DNA of 42,429 bases, taken from contig DYOS01000002.1 in the NCBI GenBank assembly GCA_020720405.1, positions 47,483 to 89,911 on the forward strand, in the 5' to 3' direction. The stretch is from Caldithrix sp. Lineage in GTDB: Bacteria > Calditrichota > Calditrichia > Calditrichales > Calditrichaceae. Below are positions 1 to 9,381 of the stretch, piece by piece. The notes beneath the pieces are model-generated. The model saw only the letters and a program-made list of their open reading frames with translations, was not told the DNA's origin and did not search any database. Numbering within the stretch: the first letter of the stretch is position 1; each line of letters begins with the position of its first letter. A program made the translations under genes and the position numbers.

Positions 1-94
1 TGTCATGCTGAGTCCCGAGACGTCGGGAAAGCATCCCCTCGGAGAACTGGCGTTGAGGGGATCTTCAGCCTCCTTCGTCAGCTTCAGAATGACA
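1..94. repeat. Palindromic intergenic element, copy 1
   Basis: The ends are imperfect inverted repeats, TGTCAT at the left and ATGACA at 89-94. Inside lie a hairpin (TCCCGA...TCGGGA, about 12-28) and an inner inverted pair (ATCCCCTC near 32-40 and GAGGGGAT near 55-63). The same order of parts occurs in the element at 32757-32844, although primary sequence identity is low. No reading frame in it looks real. It lies just downstream of the minus-strand glycosyl hydrolase gene. It may begin to the left of the window, so its outer boundary is uncertain. Confidence 0.6.
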
Positions 95-130
95 GTTTTA
101 AGGGATTCCGCAACACCATGCATTTCCGGA

Positions 131-2497
131 TTACCGGAGAAGAATCATTTTTTTTGTAATTACCTGCCGACCGGTTTGCAACCGGTAAAAATAAACACCG
201 GAAGATAATCCACTTCCATCAAAAGTTACTTTATACTGACCGGGCTGGAACATCTGAGGTTTTACCAATGTGACAATAAGTTTTCCAGAAATATCAAAAA
301 CCTGCAAATCAGTTAGTTCCGCCTCGCTGATCGTAAATTTTATGGTTGTCACCGGATTGAAAGGATTGGGATAATTCTGAGAGAGAAGCGGTGTTCCAGG
401 CAATAGCACACCGGGTTCCAGTCCGCTGACATCCATCGTTTTAAATCCCCAGCCGGCCGACCATCCGGATTTGCCATAGCTGTTCGCGGCTTTGGTCCGC
501 CACCAGTAAATTTTATAGGATTGAAGGTCGGAAAGGGCCAGAGAAGTATCCTGCACCAGAGTATCAAGATAAATATGCTGCGGCAGAAAAGATGACTGGT
601 AGGCAACCTGTACCTGATAGGCTTCGGCACTATCAGCAGGATGCCAGTAAATACTGGTATTGATGGGAATTTCCAATGCGGCATGAGCCGGTGATGATAA
701 TTCCGGTACCCGTGGAAAAGCCGTTGTAAAACTGAAAACTGATGAATAGTCGCTGATCCCGCCGGGATTTGTTGCCCTGACTCTCCAGAAATAGCCGGTT
801 AATCCTTCAAAACCAGTAAGCATAACCAGAGTATCGCTCAATCCTGTCTCACTGTTTACCAGTTGCGTAAACTGAACGTCAGCCGCAATCTGATATTCAT
901 AAGATGAAACCATCGGCTCATAATGCCAGGCAAGAGACAAAGTATCCCGCTGGGCGGAATTATGGTCGACGGGTGTGACCAGTAGCGGCGATTGCGGGGC
1001 GGACAGGGTAACTGAAACCGGTATTTCACTTTCATTAAAATTGCGGTCGAGAGCGGAAACTGCAAAATAACCGCCATCGGTGGTTTGGGGAGCAAAATAT
1101 TTCTGGCCGGTTATATCAATCAGATATTGCGGGTTGGCAATATCTTCAGAAGTAATGTTTTCATCGGGAAAGCGGTAAACCGCATACATAAACGCGCTGT
1201 CCCCATCGGCAGCGACGGCTGGCAGATCCCATTTCAGGACAAGCGGGCCATAAAGATTAAGGGGTTCAAAACGCAGGTCGGCGACCGGGTTTGGATCAAT
1301 ACCATCTTTCCAGCTCATACCCGGTGGCAAAGCATTATATCTGTAATAATTATTACTGAGTGAATCACCAAACCCTTTTGGATTATCGACAATTCCGTAC
1401 ATGGACCGGAAAAACACACTGCCCGATACCCCATTTGTATTACGATTAATTTTTATCTGATTCGGCACCTCAGCCGCCGGCCAATTGGATGAAGTAATCC
1501 GGTATGCAGCCTGTCCGGGATAGAGATGGCGGCCGCTGGTTTTCCCGGCCCACCAGGGCAGTAATTTTGAATAATCCGTGTTGTCAGGATAGTTCTGGCT
1601 GGACTCGGAACCGATGGCCCAGTAAAGCTGCGGAGTGACATAATCTATCCAGTGATTTTGCAGCCAGAGTACCGGATCGCAATACAGGTTATCATAACAG
1701 GTAGTTGTGCCGAGGGCTGTCGGTGGCTGCCCGCTTTTGTAAATGCCAAAGGGACTGATGCCGAATTTCACATGCGGTTTTACAGCCTGAATGCTGTCGG
1801 AAATCATGTGGATCAGCGTATTGACATTATTCCGGCGCCAGTCATACCGGCTGCTGAAGCTGCCGTGCCAGGCATCCCAGGTTGCCTGATCATCGGCCAG
1901 AGTGACGCCCTCATAGGGATAAAAATAGTCGTCAAAATGCACCCCGTCGATATCGTAACGATTAACCACATCCATCACCACATCGGTTACATATTGCTGC
2001 ACGGCCGGAATTCCCGGATCGAGCATGCGCAGCGAGCCTTTAACAAAGGTCCATTCCGGGTGTTCTTTATAAATATGGGAGGCATCCAGGGTGTAGTTAT
2101 TCACCGACCGTTCGGCCCGGTACGGATTAAACCAGGCATGCAGTTCAATTCCCCGTTTATGCGCTTCACTGATGGCCAGCTCTAAAGGATCGTAATAAGG
2201 AGAGGGTGCGAGTCCCTGTTGACCAGTCAGCCAGTACGACCATGGCTCGTAGCTGGATTGGTACAAAGCATCGCATTCCGGTCGGATTTGAAAAATAACC
2301 GCATTGATGCCCCGGGCCTTAAGGTTATCCAACTGGGTCAGCAGAGCCTGGCGCTGAACGGAATTGGACCAGGTTTGCGGCCAGTCAAGGTTGGTCACAC
2401 TGGCTATCCAGGCTGCTCTGAATTCTCTTTTGGGTTGTGTCGAAGCGGAGATCAGGCCAAAAGATAAGAGGAGCAAAATAATACCAAAATATTTCAT
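131..2497 (-). CDS. Secreted GHL10-type (DUF187) glycosyl hydrolase with T9SS sorting domain
   Basis: This 788-residue protein begins with a signal peptide (residues 1 to about 19). Residues 22-340 match the GHL10/DUF187 family of TIM-barrel glycosyl hydrolase-like proteins, with the motifs EFRAAWIASV, NAVIFQIRP, ELHAWFNPYR and DGVHFDDYFYPY. Residues about 400-690 form three fibronectin-III-like modules. The last 80 residues, opening with NYPNPFNP and ending in KKMILLR, are a type A T9SS sorting domain, so the enzyme is probably exported and held at the cell surface. Family members are linked to peptidoglycan or polysaccharide cleavage; the substrate here is unknown. The ATG at 2497 has only a weak ribosome binding site. 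The gene stands alone, because a terminator at 2600-2630 separates it from the upstream operon. Confidence 0.88.
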   Translation of the reverse strand: MKYFGIILLLLSFGLISASTQPKREFRAAWIASVTNLDWPQTWSNSVQRQALLTQLDNLKARGINAVIFQIRPECDALYQSSYEPWSYWLTGQQGLAPSPYYDPLELAISEAHKRGIELHAWFNPYRAERSVNNYTLDASHIYKEHPEWTFVKGSLRMLDPGIPAVQQYVTDVVMDVVNRYDIDGVHFDDYFYPYEGVTLADDQATWDAWHGSFSSRYDWRRNNVNTLIHMISDSIQAVKPHVKFGISPFGIYKSGQPPTALGTTTCYDNLYCDPVLWLQNHWIDYVTPQLYWAIGSESSQNYPDNTDYSKLLPWWAGKTSGRHLYPGQAAYRITSSNWPAAEVPNQIKINRNTNGVSGSVFFRSMYGIVDNPKGFGDSLSNNYYRYNALPPGMSWKDGIDPNPVADLRFEPLNLYGPLVLKWDLPAVAADGDSAFMYAVYRFPDENITSEDIANPQYLIDITGQKYFAPQTTDGGYFAVSALDRNFNESEIPVSVTLSAPQSPLLVTPVDHNSAQRDTLSLAWHYEPMVSSYEYQIAADVQFTQLVNSETGLSDTLVMLTGFEGLTGYFWRVRATNPGGISDYSSVFSFTTAFPRVPELSSPAHAALEIPINTSIYWHPADSAEAYQVQVAYQSSFLPQHIYLDTLVQDTSLALSDLQSYKIYWWRTKAANSYGKSGWSAGWGFKTMDVSGLEPGVLLPGTPLLSQNYPNPFNPVTTIKFTISEAELTDLQVFDISGKLIVTLVKPQMFQPGQYKVTFDGSGLSSGVYFYRLQTGRQVITKKMILLR

Positions 2498-2599
2498 AGT
2501 TCATCCGCAGGCTGATTTAATAATTAGCTATTTCATCTCTCTTCATGCTTCTCCCTTTGCCTAAGAATCCTGAAGATGGATGAAGCTCAGACGATGGGC

Positions 2600-2630
2600 A
2601 AAAAAAGAGGCTGGACAATGCCAGCCTCTC
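2600..2630 (-). terminator. Rho-independent terminator of the envelope operon
   Basis: On the minus strand an 8-bp perfect stem (GAGGCTGG/CCAGCCTC) with a six-base loop is followed by seven T. It starts about 25 bases after the stop codon of the gene at 2656-3975 and closes the six-gene operon. The 130-2497 gene therefore needs its own promoter between 2498 and 2600. Confidence 0.9.
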
Positions 2631-2655
2631 TCCCCTACCCATTCACCAAAACAGA

Positions 2656-3975
2656 TTACTTTACGAGGCTCATTTTCTTCGAAACGGAGTAACCATTCAT
2701 CGTCAAACGATAAATATAGGTACCAGAAGCCAGTCCGGTTCCATCGAAGCCAACCGTATGCGTACCTGCAATCAACCGGTTATTCAATAAAGTAGCAACA
2801 TGTTCACCAGCCATATTGAACACATTCAGCTCGACCTGACCTGGTTTATTCAAAGTGAATTTAATTTCCGTAGTCGGGTTAAACGGGTTCGGATAATTAT
2901 TTTCGAGAGTGAATTCACCAAGCACGCCAACATGTTCCCACTGCAGCGAAGATTCATTTTTAATGAATTTTTGAACGCCGACCTTGGTATCCGTAAAACT
3001 GCCAACATAGGCAATTTTGCCATCCGGGCTGAAACCAATACCGCGCGGCCGGGTAGCGCCAGTGGTCGAATCCCATTTAACGCTATCGGTGATAACATTA
3101 TTCAGAACATCATAGCCGTACCAGGTTTCTACAGAATAGTTTGTGACCGTATTCGGGAAACGATTCGGCTTGTCATTATTAGAACCGGCACTAGCCCACA
3201 AATCGCCGGTTACCGGATGCCAGCAGAACGATTCACTGTCAAAACCTTTTAGGATAGTATCTGGTACACCAAAAGATGAGAATTCATCCGGGCGGTTATA
3301 TTTATAAATCGCATGGTTGGTATAACCAGCCCAATAGATGGTATTACCATCGGCTGATACTTCGAAACTGCGTGAAAAACCGACAGATGCGTCAACAGCG
3401 TTACCGATCAGATTGAAATCGGCAGTCCATTCCTGAATGGGATTTCCCCCAACAACAAAAGCGGTAAAAACACGCCCGTCTGTTGTCGAAGCCGGTGCCA
3501 CACCAGAACTGGCAGTGGAGGTGACCATTTTGCCGATGCCTTCACCGGTCTGATAATTAATCTTATAGACCGTACCGAAATAGGTAGCCAGGATATGGCC
3601 ATCCAATGCCATTTTCAAACCACGGCCGGTGTTGGCCGACCAGGCATTGCTAATGGTAGCACCACCCAGGGTATCGGTTGTGGCGCCGACTGTCACAAAA
3701 AACATAGGTGAAAAAGCAGCCTGTGACCCATCCGGGTTAAAAATATGCAGCGCGCGGACAGGGGTCTGAGCATTTTTCTTCGGCACGAAAATGGTGTCCC
3801 GGGCATAAGCATAATAGCTCTGAACCCAAATTTTCCCATCAGGATCAACAGCAATACCATGAATCTGGTTTTCGCTGCTGTCTGCCGGAAATGCACCCTG
3901 ACCCAGCCAGGAATCCTGGGCAAAGGCAAATGAGGCTAAAAGCACAGTTAAAAGAACGGTAAACAAAGATCTCAT
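2656..3975 (-). CDS. Secreted beta-propeller-like protein with T9SS sorting domain
   Basis: This 439-residue protein has a clear signal peptide (MRSLFTVLLTVLLASFAFAQ). The middle contains repeated segments such as IHGIAVDPDGKIWVQ, FEVSADGNTIYWAG and GIGFSPDGKIAYVG, which resemble the strands of an NHL/YVTN-type beta-propeller. Residues about 360-439, starting NYPNPFNP and ending KKMSLVK, are a type A T9SS sorting domain. ATG 3975 has a good AAGGAG site. It is the last gene of the operon, 39 bases after the IPT/TIG lipoprotein gene and before a strong terminator. The ligand or enzymatic role is unknown; it is probably a surface-displayed partner of the uptake machinery encoded upstream. Confidence 0.8.
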   Translation of the reverse strand: MRSLFTVLLTVLLASFAFAQDSWLGQGAFPADSSENQIHGIAVDPDGKIWVQSYYAYARDTIFVPKKNAQTPVRALHIFNPDGSQAAFSPMFFVTVGATTDTLGGATISNAWSANTGRGLKMALDGHILATYFGTVYKINYQTGEGIGKMVTSTASSGVAPASTTDGRVFTAFVVGGNPIQEWTADFNLIGNAVDASVGFSRSFEVSADGNTIYWAGYTNHAIYKYNRPDEFSSFGVPDTILKGFDSESFCWHPVTGDLWASAGSNNDKPNRFPNTVTNYSVETWYGYDVLNNVITDSVKWDSTTGATRPRGIGFSPDGKIAYVGSFTDTKVGVQKFIKNESSLQWEHVGVLGEFTLENNYPNPFNPTTEIKFTLNKPGQVELNVFNMAGEHVATLLNNRLIAGTHTVGFDGTGLASGTYIYRLTMNGYSVSKKMSLVK

Positions 3976-4014
3976 GACAAGACTCCTTTATTTGGTTAGT
4001 GATTGGAACAAAGT

Positions 4015-5289
4015 TTATTGATCGCCCCGGCCAAAATACGGGGCGCTAAATTTTCGGGTATTCACTTTGGTTATGGTCACCGTCTTTGCAAGATCGCCGG
4101 CAAAACCCTGATTGTAGATCAAATAATAATCGCTATCCCAGGTAAAATAACGGGCTTCTCCGGGCAGTAATCCGGGGTACAGGTCCTCGGCTGAAGCGCC
4201 ATCCGGACTGACTTCAATAATTGAATTATCTGCGCTTGTACCAATATAAAGGTACCCGTCTGCAGAAAAAGTAATGGCAAATATTCTGGGCAGCGTACTG
4301 CCCGTGTAATTCTGCAGAGAAAAATACTTCTCGAAAGCGCCCAAACTGTCGTTTGGAAAGTACTCAGCCCTCCAGACACTTTCTTCAGCATTGACCAGAC
4401 CGGCCACATAAACATGGTTTTCAAAATAACGGACTGAACGCAGATCACCGGTAAAATTGTAACGGACCGGTGTCTTGGTTCCGCTGACCCAGTTCACCTT
4501 GAGGTGAACGATGGTTGTATTATTTCCGGCCACCCACAACGATGAATCGGGAGCAAAATCAAAATCGGCATATTTTGGCGTGCCGCTGTCGTTCCACCAT
4601 ACCGCAGGGTTTACCGGATCAGCGCCGGTTTTTTCAGGCAGAACAAACAATGCTTTCAGGGAACGGCCGGCAATCAGATTATTGTTTGGGGCAACTTTCA
4701 AACCGGTATAAAATGTTTCTCCGCCTTTATTGGCATAATCTTCCAATGAACCGCCAGCCGGAATTCTTTTTATACCCTTACCTGCTGCATTATCGACCAT
4801 GGAAAGAAAGAGGTTTTCCTGCTGATCCATCGCCACCACATATGGTGTTTCGGTATCCTTGAAGTCATAGAATTCCGACGCCGGATACTCAATGTTCAGG
4901 TATATTGTGTTACTAAATTTATCCGCACCGGAAACCCAGATTTTTAAAATGACGCTATCCCCATAAACCGAGGCTGGCACCTTTGCCTGCAATTCACCCG
5001 TGCTCAGAGCAATCACCTCAGCCCGGACCTCATTAAACATTACTCCAATTTCCGCAATTTCTGGCGGGAAGTTTTGTCCCCTGATCAACAAAGCATCAAC
5101 ACCGGATAGTATGGCCACCGGGTTTGGTTGAATAACTTCACTGATTACTACAGGCTGACCGCTGACATAGCTTTTATCATAGATACTTTTGGTCGGCTCT
5201 TCGGCACAACCAGCCAGAATCAGTATTAAAGCAACCAGAATTCTTCCCGGTTTATAAATTTTAATTCTTTCAATCATAAGCTTACCCAT
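4015..5289 (-). CDS. IPT/TIG-domain lipoprotein
   Basis: This protein of up to 424 residues has a lipoprotein signal whose lipobox is LAGC, followed by EEP. Residues about 45-130 match an IPT/TIG immunoglobulin-like fold (PNPVAILSGVDALLIRGQNF, then a segment of strands ending in TIYLNIEYP). The remainder has propeller-like repeats (VVAMDQQENLFLSMV, FDFAPDSSLWVAG, ITFSADGYLYIGT). It may begin at ATG 5289 or ATG 5277; the AAGGA site fits the second slightly better. It follows the PorV/PorQ gene by 8 bases. IPT/TIG lipoproteins in Sus-like loci often bind glycans at the cell surface, but the ligand here cannot be read from sequence. Confidence 0.75.
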   Translation of the reverse strand: MGKLMIERIKIYKPGRILVALILILAGCAEEPTKSIYDKSYVSGQPVVISEVIQPNPVAILSGVDALLIRGQNFPPEIAEIGVMFNEVRAEVIALSTGELQAKVPASVYGDSVILKIWVSGADKFSNTIYLNIEYPASEFYDFKDTETPYVVAMDQQENLFLSMVDNAAGKGIKRIPAGGSLEDYANKGGETFYTGLKVAPNNNLIAGRSLKALFVLPEKTGADPVNPAVWWNDSGTPKYADFDFAPDSSLWVAGNNTTIVHLKVNWVSGTKTPVRYNFTGDLRSVRYFENHVYVAGLVNAEESVWRAEYFPNDSLGAFEKYFSLQNYTGSTLPRIFAITFSADGYLYIGTSADNSIIEVSPDGASAEDLYPGLLPGEARYFTWDSDYYLIYNQGFAGDLAKTVTITKVNTRKFSAPYFGRGDQ

Positions 5290-5297
5290 TTCCTTCT

Positions 5298-6311
5298 TTA
5301 CATACCAAATTGAAATGTAAACCGGTGTATGTCATCGAAGATGCCGAAAGTTGTATAACTATAGTTTATCCCGACATTGTATCCGGCTGTTTCGGTGTTC
5401 AGACCAAGTCCGAGACTTAAGCCCTGCTCGTCGGTCGGGGTTGTATAGCCAGCACGAAGCATAAACATTTTGTAAAAACCATACTCAAGACCAAAATCAA
5501 TCTGCTCCGGATAATCACGGGGATGCGTGGCATCGACGGAAAGCAGAAGTGAATGGACTGCCGGATCAAAACTGGTCAGATCGACCAGATCCATGCTCAG
5601 GCCGGTTTCGAACTGCAATGGTAGAGGAAAGTTTTCCTCGATGAAATGAATTTCCTCCGAAAAATTGCGCACATTCATACCAAAACTCAGGCTCTTGAAC
5701 CCGGTTCGGTAAAGAATACCGAAATCGTAGGCTAAAACACTTTGCTTATAGGATTTAACTTTTCCCTGCTGATCGTTCTCAAAATTATTCAATCCGCCGG
5801 TTAAATCGAGATGGGCAATTTTAATTTGTCCGCCAACGGAAAATTTATTGGTCAGGTATTTGGCGTAGCCCAAACCAAAAGAGGAAGCAGCCGGAGTAAA
5901 CGTGCCGATATCCAAAAACCCCTGCTCATTTTCAGCGCGGATTGTGCCATAAAAATCACCGTAATCCACAGAAAGCATGGTTATTCCAAAAACACCCCAG
6001 GCACCGCCCTGCGGACTAAAGGCCAGGGCAGCCGATATATAATTAAAATCGGCGATAAAGGTCATTTTTGAAAATGACACATCCAGAAATCCATCCATCC
6101 GGGCCATACCAGCCGGATTATAAAAAAGTGAGGCCGCGCCAAAATCACGGGCGACGAGGGCATTGCTCAGGCCAGCCGCATGGGCATCCGTTCCTGCACT
6201 TAAAAATTTCATTCCGGTTTGAGCCAGTTTCCTGTTTTCTCCGGCCCAACTTTGGATTGCTATCAGATTTATCAGAGCAAAAATCAGGATATACATCTTT
6301 ATTAACTTCAT
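5298..6311 (-). CDS. PorV/PorQ-family outer membrane beta-barrel protein
   Basis: This 337-residue protein has a signal peptide and the family N-terminus: AQTGMKFLSAGTDAHAAGLS, then AASLFYNPAGMA. Alternating amphipathic strands run to the end, finishing with the aromatic terminus RFTFQFGM that is typical of an outer membrane barrel. PorV is the T9SS shuttle protein that carries cargo to the attachment complex; relatives of this type are numerous in T9SS bacteria and may serve particular cargos. I chose ATG 6311, which has an AGGTG site, over the in-frame GTG at 6320. It sits between two secreted protein genes of the same operon, with gaps of 8 and 20 bases, which suggests a role in sorting the products of its neighbours. 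Confidence 0.82.
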   Translation of the reverse strand: MKLIKMYILIFALINLIAIQSWAGENRKLAQTGMKFLSAGTDAHAAGLSNALVARDFGAASLFYNPAGMARMDGFLDVSFSKMTFIADFNYISAALAFSPQGGAWGVFGITMLSVDYGDFYGTIRAENEQGFLDIGTFTPAASSFGLGYAKYLTNKFSVGGQIKIAHLDLTGGLNNFENDQQGKVKSYKQSVLAYDFGILYRTGFKSLSFGMNVRNFSEEIHFIEENFPLPLQFETGLSMDLVDLTSFDPAVHSLLLSVDATHPRDYPEQIDFGLEYGFYKMFMLRAGYTTPTDEQGLSLGLGLNTETAGYNVGINYSYTTFGIFDDIHRFTFQFGM

Positions 6312-6331
6312 AATCTTCACCTGATCCTTTA

Positions 6332-8413
6332 TTATCGGATTACTACAAATTTGAGAATCTTTTTATCACCGGTAACTTCATCTTCAACCACGGCAATATA
6401 GATTCCGCTGACCACGATCTGATTGAACATCGTAACACCATTCCAGTAAGCATCACCGCTGCCATCCGTGTGGTGCATCGAATAAATTTTCTCGCCAATC
6501 TCGGTGTAAATCGAAATAGTACATTGGCCGGGTATATTAAAAAAAGCCAGCTTGTCCGGTTCGTTCCGGCCAAATCGTAACCGGGTTTCATCCGACGACA
6601 GAATAAAAGGATTGGGAACAACACGCATAACGTTCAGATTGCCGGCCGGCCTTTTCAGAAAAGCAGGATCGTAGCTTTGGGTATAATACCGACTGCTTCT
6701 TAACCGTGTCGCCGGGATATTGAGAGAAGCATTGGCCGCAATATTCTGGCCCAGTGTTTCAATATAATAATAGTATCCGACACCCCGCACCGGTGAAGTA
6801 TCATCATAACTTCGTTCTCCGCTTCCGGCCTCATAAATCAATTCGGCCGGATTATCCAGCCGGTCAGCGACGCGGTAAATCCTGAAACCCGTCACGTTCG
6901 GATCATTCTCATCAAACAACTCCCAACGCAATTGGATGCGGTCGCCGCCGCCATCTACCTGGAAGGTTTTCGGTGGTTTCGGGTAATCCGGCAGAACATA
7001 ACCGTTTTCATAAACATTCTGAATCCGTCTGAACGTTTGGAAAAGCGAATCACGGCCGGTCATCACCCAGGTATTTTTTGCTTTTGCATCGATCTGACCG
7101 TTTTTATATTGTTTCCCAATTTCATTGCACATGTCCCGTCCCAAACCGGCAACCGCCTCAGCCATGATTATGGTTACACTTTCTCCCGGTTCAAGAGTGT
7201 ATGGACCGTAACCATTGGCGAAGGAATAGCCGCCAGCTGTGCCAAGCGCAGGTTCGGTTTTCTGTGTGGTAAAATCACCGGATGGCTGAACTTTCCAGGC
7301 ATGACGCGGGGTCATATTGCCTTTGGTCATCAGTGCATATTCTTTGGTCATCTTGGAAATATCATACTGATTGTTTTGAAAATTCAGATCCATATCTGAT
7401 TCGATAAAACTGGTTGTCTGTGGTTGGGCCGGGTTATCGCTGGAATTTCCAGCCTCTGTATCGGCATGCAGGGTTAATATTCCGCAGAATTGCGGCGCGC
7501 CGATCCGGCCTAAGGTGTCAAAGGCGGCGATGTAATGATTTGTGACATTATCCTGATACCAGATTGGTGCGCCCATATTATCATAGGGTACATCTTTGTC
7601 CGGCCAATAGCCATGCCATGAAAACTGAGCCCGGAACCGTTCATCAGCGGGATCGCCATAAAGACCGATATTGGCTGCGCCATCGCCCCGGGCATCATTC
7701 ATGGTCATAATACCCCATCCCGTTTTATTGCCAATCAGGTACCTGGTCTGCCGGACGGAAGAATAGCGGTATTGATAGTAGAAATATAAATCGGTCAACG
7801 TTTTGCCGGAATACTCGATTTCACTGTCATCATCTGCATTGCCGGTGTTGGTGAACGTGTATTCGTAAATCATATAATTATCATTAAACTGCTGGCTAAA
7901 CTGCATAATTTTCCTGGTCATGGTCAGCCCGATGCTCGAATTTACAACGTTTACAAACATCCGGTCTGCGGACAACTGTGGATCAACCGCATCAATTTCA
8001 ACTTGTTTTTCAAATGATAAAACACCTTCCACAAACACATTTGGCGCATCAAATTTGCTGATCAGGTCAAATTGAACAGGATAAAATTCGCCTTCTCCGG
8101 TCACACGCGGACCAATATGAACTACTTTATTAGGATAAAAATCGCCTTTAGAATCAGTAAAATCCGTCGTGCCGATCCAGAAACCTTTGGCTGCCTGGTT
8201 ATCCTGATAATCGTAAATGGCCGGCCATTGCAGTCCGTATTGTTGTGAAATAACATAACCTTGTTCTTTTTCGTTGCCAATCTCGGAGAACCAGTTATGC
8301 AGAGAACCGACATTCATCCAGCGATTGGCATATTGGGCAACTCCGGATTCCGTGCTTATCAGCAGTAACAAGAGTCCGGATAAAAAGAATACTATTTTTC
8401 GATTCTGTTTCAT
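6332..8413 (-). CDS. Large secreted protein with fibronectin-III-like module and T9SS-like tail
   Basis: This 693-residue protein has a signal peptide (KIVFFLSGLLLLLISTESGVAQ). The N-terminal 450 residues belong to no family I can name; they are rich in aromatic and Asp/Asn residues. Residues about 480-565 form a fibronectin-III-like module (RIQLRWELFDENDPNVTGFR, later YYYYIETLG). The last 90 residues (NVMRVVPNPFI, then VSGIYIAVVEDE and KFVVIR) look like a divergent type A sorting domain in which the usual NYPNPFNP is reduced to VPNPFI. ATG 8413 has a GAGGTG site and is preferred over GTG 8419. It lies 16 bases after the lipoprotein gene. Its size and place beside the receptor suggest a surface binding or scaffold protein; function is unknown. 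Confidence 0.72.
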   Translation of the reverse strand: MKQNRKIVFFLSGLLLLLISTESGVAQYANRWMNVGSLHNWFSEIGNEKEQGYVISQQYGLQWPAIYDYQDNQAAKGFWIGTTDFTDSKGDFYPNKVVHIGPRVTGEGEFYPVQFDLISKFDAPNVFVEGVLSFEKQVEIDAVDPQLSADRMFVNVVNSSIGLTMTRKIMQFSQQFNDNYMIYEYTFTNTGNADDDSEIEYSGKTLTDLYFYYQYRYSSVRQTRYLIGNKTGWGIMTMNDARGDGAANIGLYGDPADERFRAQFSWHGYWPDKDVPYDNMGAPIWYQDNVTNHYIAAFDTLGRIGAPQFCGILTLHADTEAGNSSDNPAQPQTTSFIESDMDLNFQNNQYDISKMTKEYALMTKGNMTPRHAWKVQPSGDFTTQKTEPALGTAGGYSFANGYGPYTLEPGESVTIIMAEAVAGLGRDMCNEIGKQYKNGQIDAKAKNTWVMTGRDSLFQTFRRIQNVYENGYVLPDYPKPPKTFQVDGGGDRIQLRWELFDENDPNVTGFRIYRVADRLDNPAELIYEAGSGERSYDDTSPVRGVGYYYYIETLGQNIAANASLNIPATRLRSSRYYTQSYDPAFLKRPAGNLNVMRVVPNPFILSSDETRLRFGRNEPDKLAFFNIPGQCTISIYTEIGEKIYSMHHTDGSGDAYWNGVTMFNQIVVSGIYIAVVEDEVTGDKKILKFVVIR

Positions 8414-8429
8414 TCTCACCTCGGTAAAT

Positions 8430-9368
8430 CTATTTGTAGATCTCTATTTCCAGTTCGAGTATACCGGAGACCTGATCTTCCGGCGGTAAACTCATCTCAT
8501 AAACCTGCCCGGTATCTGCCGCCGCCGGAATGACGGCTTCCATTAATTTATACAGGTAGGGATTTCTACTGGCCAGCGGATGCGGCGGAGTAAGGGTGAT
8601 AAAAACCTCGGCGCCCTGAAGATTGAGCGGAAAGGTCCAACCGACAGGTGCAGCATTTAAGAAATCTTCACCGGGAAATTTGTAACCCGGTTCGCTTCCT
8701 CCATATAAATTGGACAGGTCAGCCAGTGCCGGATCATTAAATTTACCAAGAGACAAGGTATCACCGTTCTGAACAATATAGGCTTCATATTTCCAATTGG
8801 CAGGGATCACCGGCAGGGTAAGACCAGCAATTAATTCATTAGCCTCATCCTTTTGTACAAACCACAAGCCGCTGAGCGGGTTTAGGGCAGCGGCATCAGT
8901 TGGTGTAGCCAGCATATATTTACCCTGAACCTGGCTTTGCTCGATCCAGAAATTATTCCGTAATCCTGGTATCAGATCATACAAATTCCCGCTGTAGCTG
9001 CGGTTCTTCCCGGAAAGTATAACAGAACTGCCTGGTTTCGGGCTTTTTGCTGTATCCGGTTCAACGGTAATTACAAAAACCTGCATACCCTGTAAATAAC
9101 CTGGCTCGACTTCAATACTTGTATCAATCACACCCAGAGCATCCGGAGTCAGGATTCCAATACTTTTGTATCGGGTGGTTGTGTCGACCGACGAGTTTTT
9201 CCAGATCAGCCAGCCCTCATAGAAACCCGTTCCGGCAAGATCGGCCAATCCGGCAAGCTCAATATGAACACCGGATTCATGATCCTTCGTATTGAGCATC
9301 TTATCTTCACAGGCGTTGACCAGAATCAGAGTACCGGCTAGTAACAGAAGTTGAATTAATTTATTCAT
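8430..9368 (-). CDS. Lipoprotein, possibly with an RskA/anti-sigma-K-like extracytoplasmic fold
   Basis: This 312-residue protein has a lipoprotein signal ending LVNAC, so Cys20 would be lipidated. Segments such as FYEGWLIWKNSSVDTTT and FVITVEPDTAKSPKPGSSVI recall the extracytoplasmic part of RskA-type anti-sigma factors, but no cytoplasmic sigma-binding domain is present; I treat this as a fold resemblance only. I chose ATG 9368, which has a CAGGA site. An upstream in-frame TTG at 9392 would overlap the receptor gene. The gene follows the TonB receptor by 13 bases, the usual place for a SusD-like partner, though the sequence does not look like SusD. It may cap or assist the receptor. Confidence 0.65.
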   Translation of the reverse strand: MNKLIQLLLLAGTLILVNACEDKMLNTKDHESGVHIELAGLADLAGTGFYEGWLIWKNSSVDTTTRYKSIGILTPDALGVIDTSIEVEPGYLQGMQVFVITVEPDTAKSPKPGSSVILSGKNRSYSGNLYDLIPGLRNNFWIEQSQVQGKYMLATPTDAAALNPLSGLWFVQKDEANELIAGLTLPVIPANWKYEAYIVQNGDTLSLGKFNDPALADLSNLYGGSEPGYKFPGEDFLNAAPVGWTFPLNLQGAEVFITLTPPHPLASRNPYLYKLMEAVIPAAADTGQVYEMSLPPEDQVSGILELEIEIYK

Positions 9369-9381
9369 GAATACCATCCTG

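Noticed and set aside
1652-2185. 177-codon plus-strand open frame inside the GHL10 gene
   Set aside because: It lies fully antisense to a gene with clear family motifs and has no domain, signal or ribosome binding site of its own.
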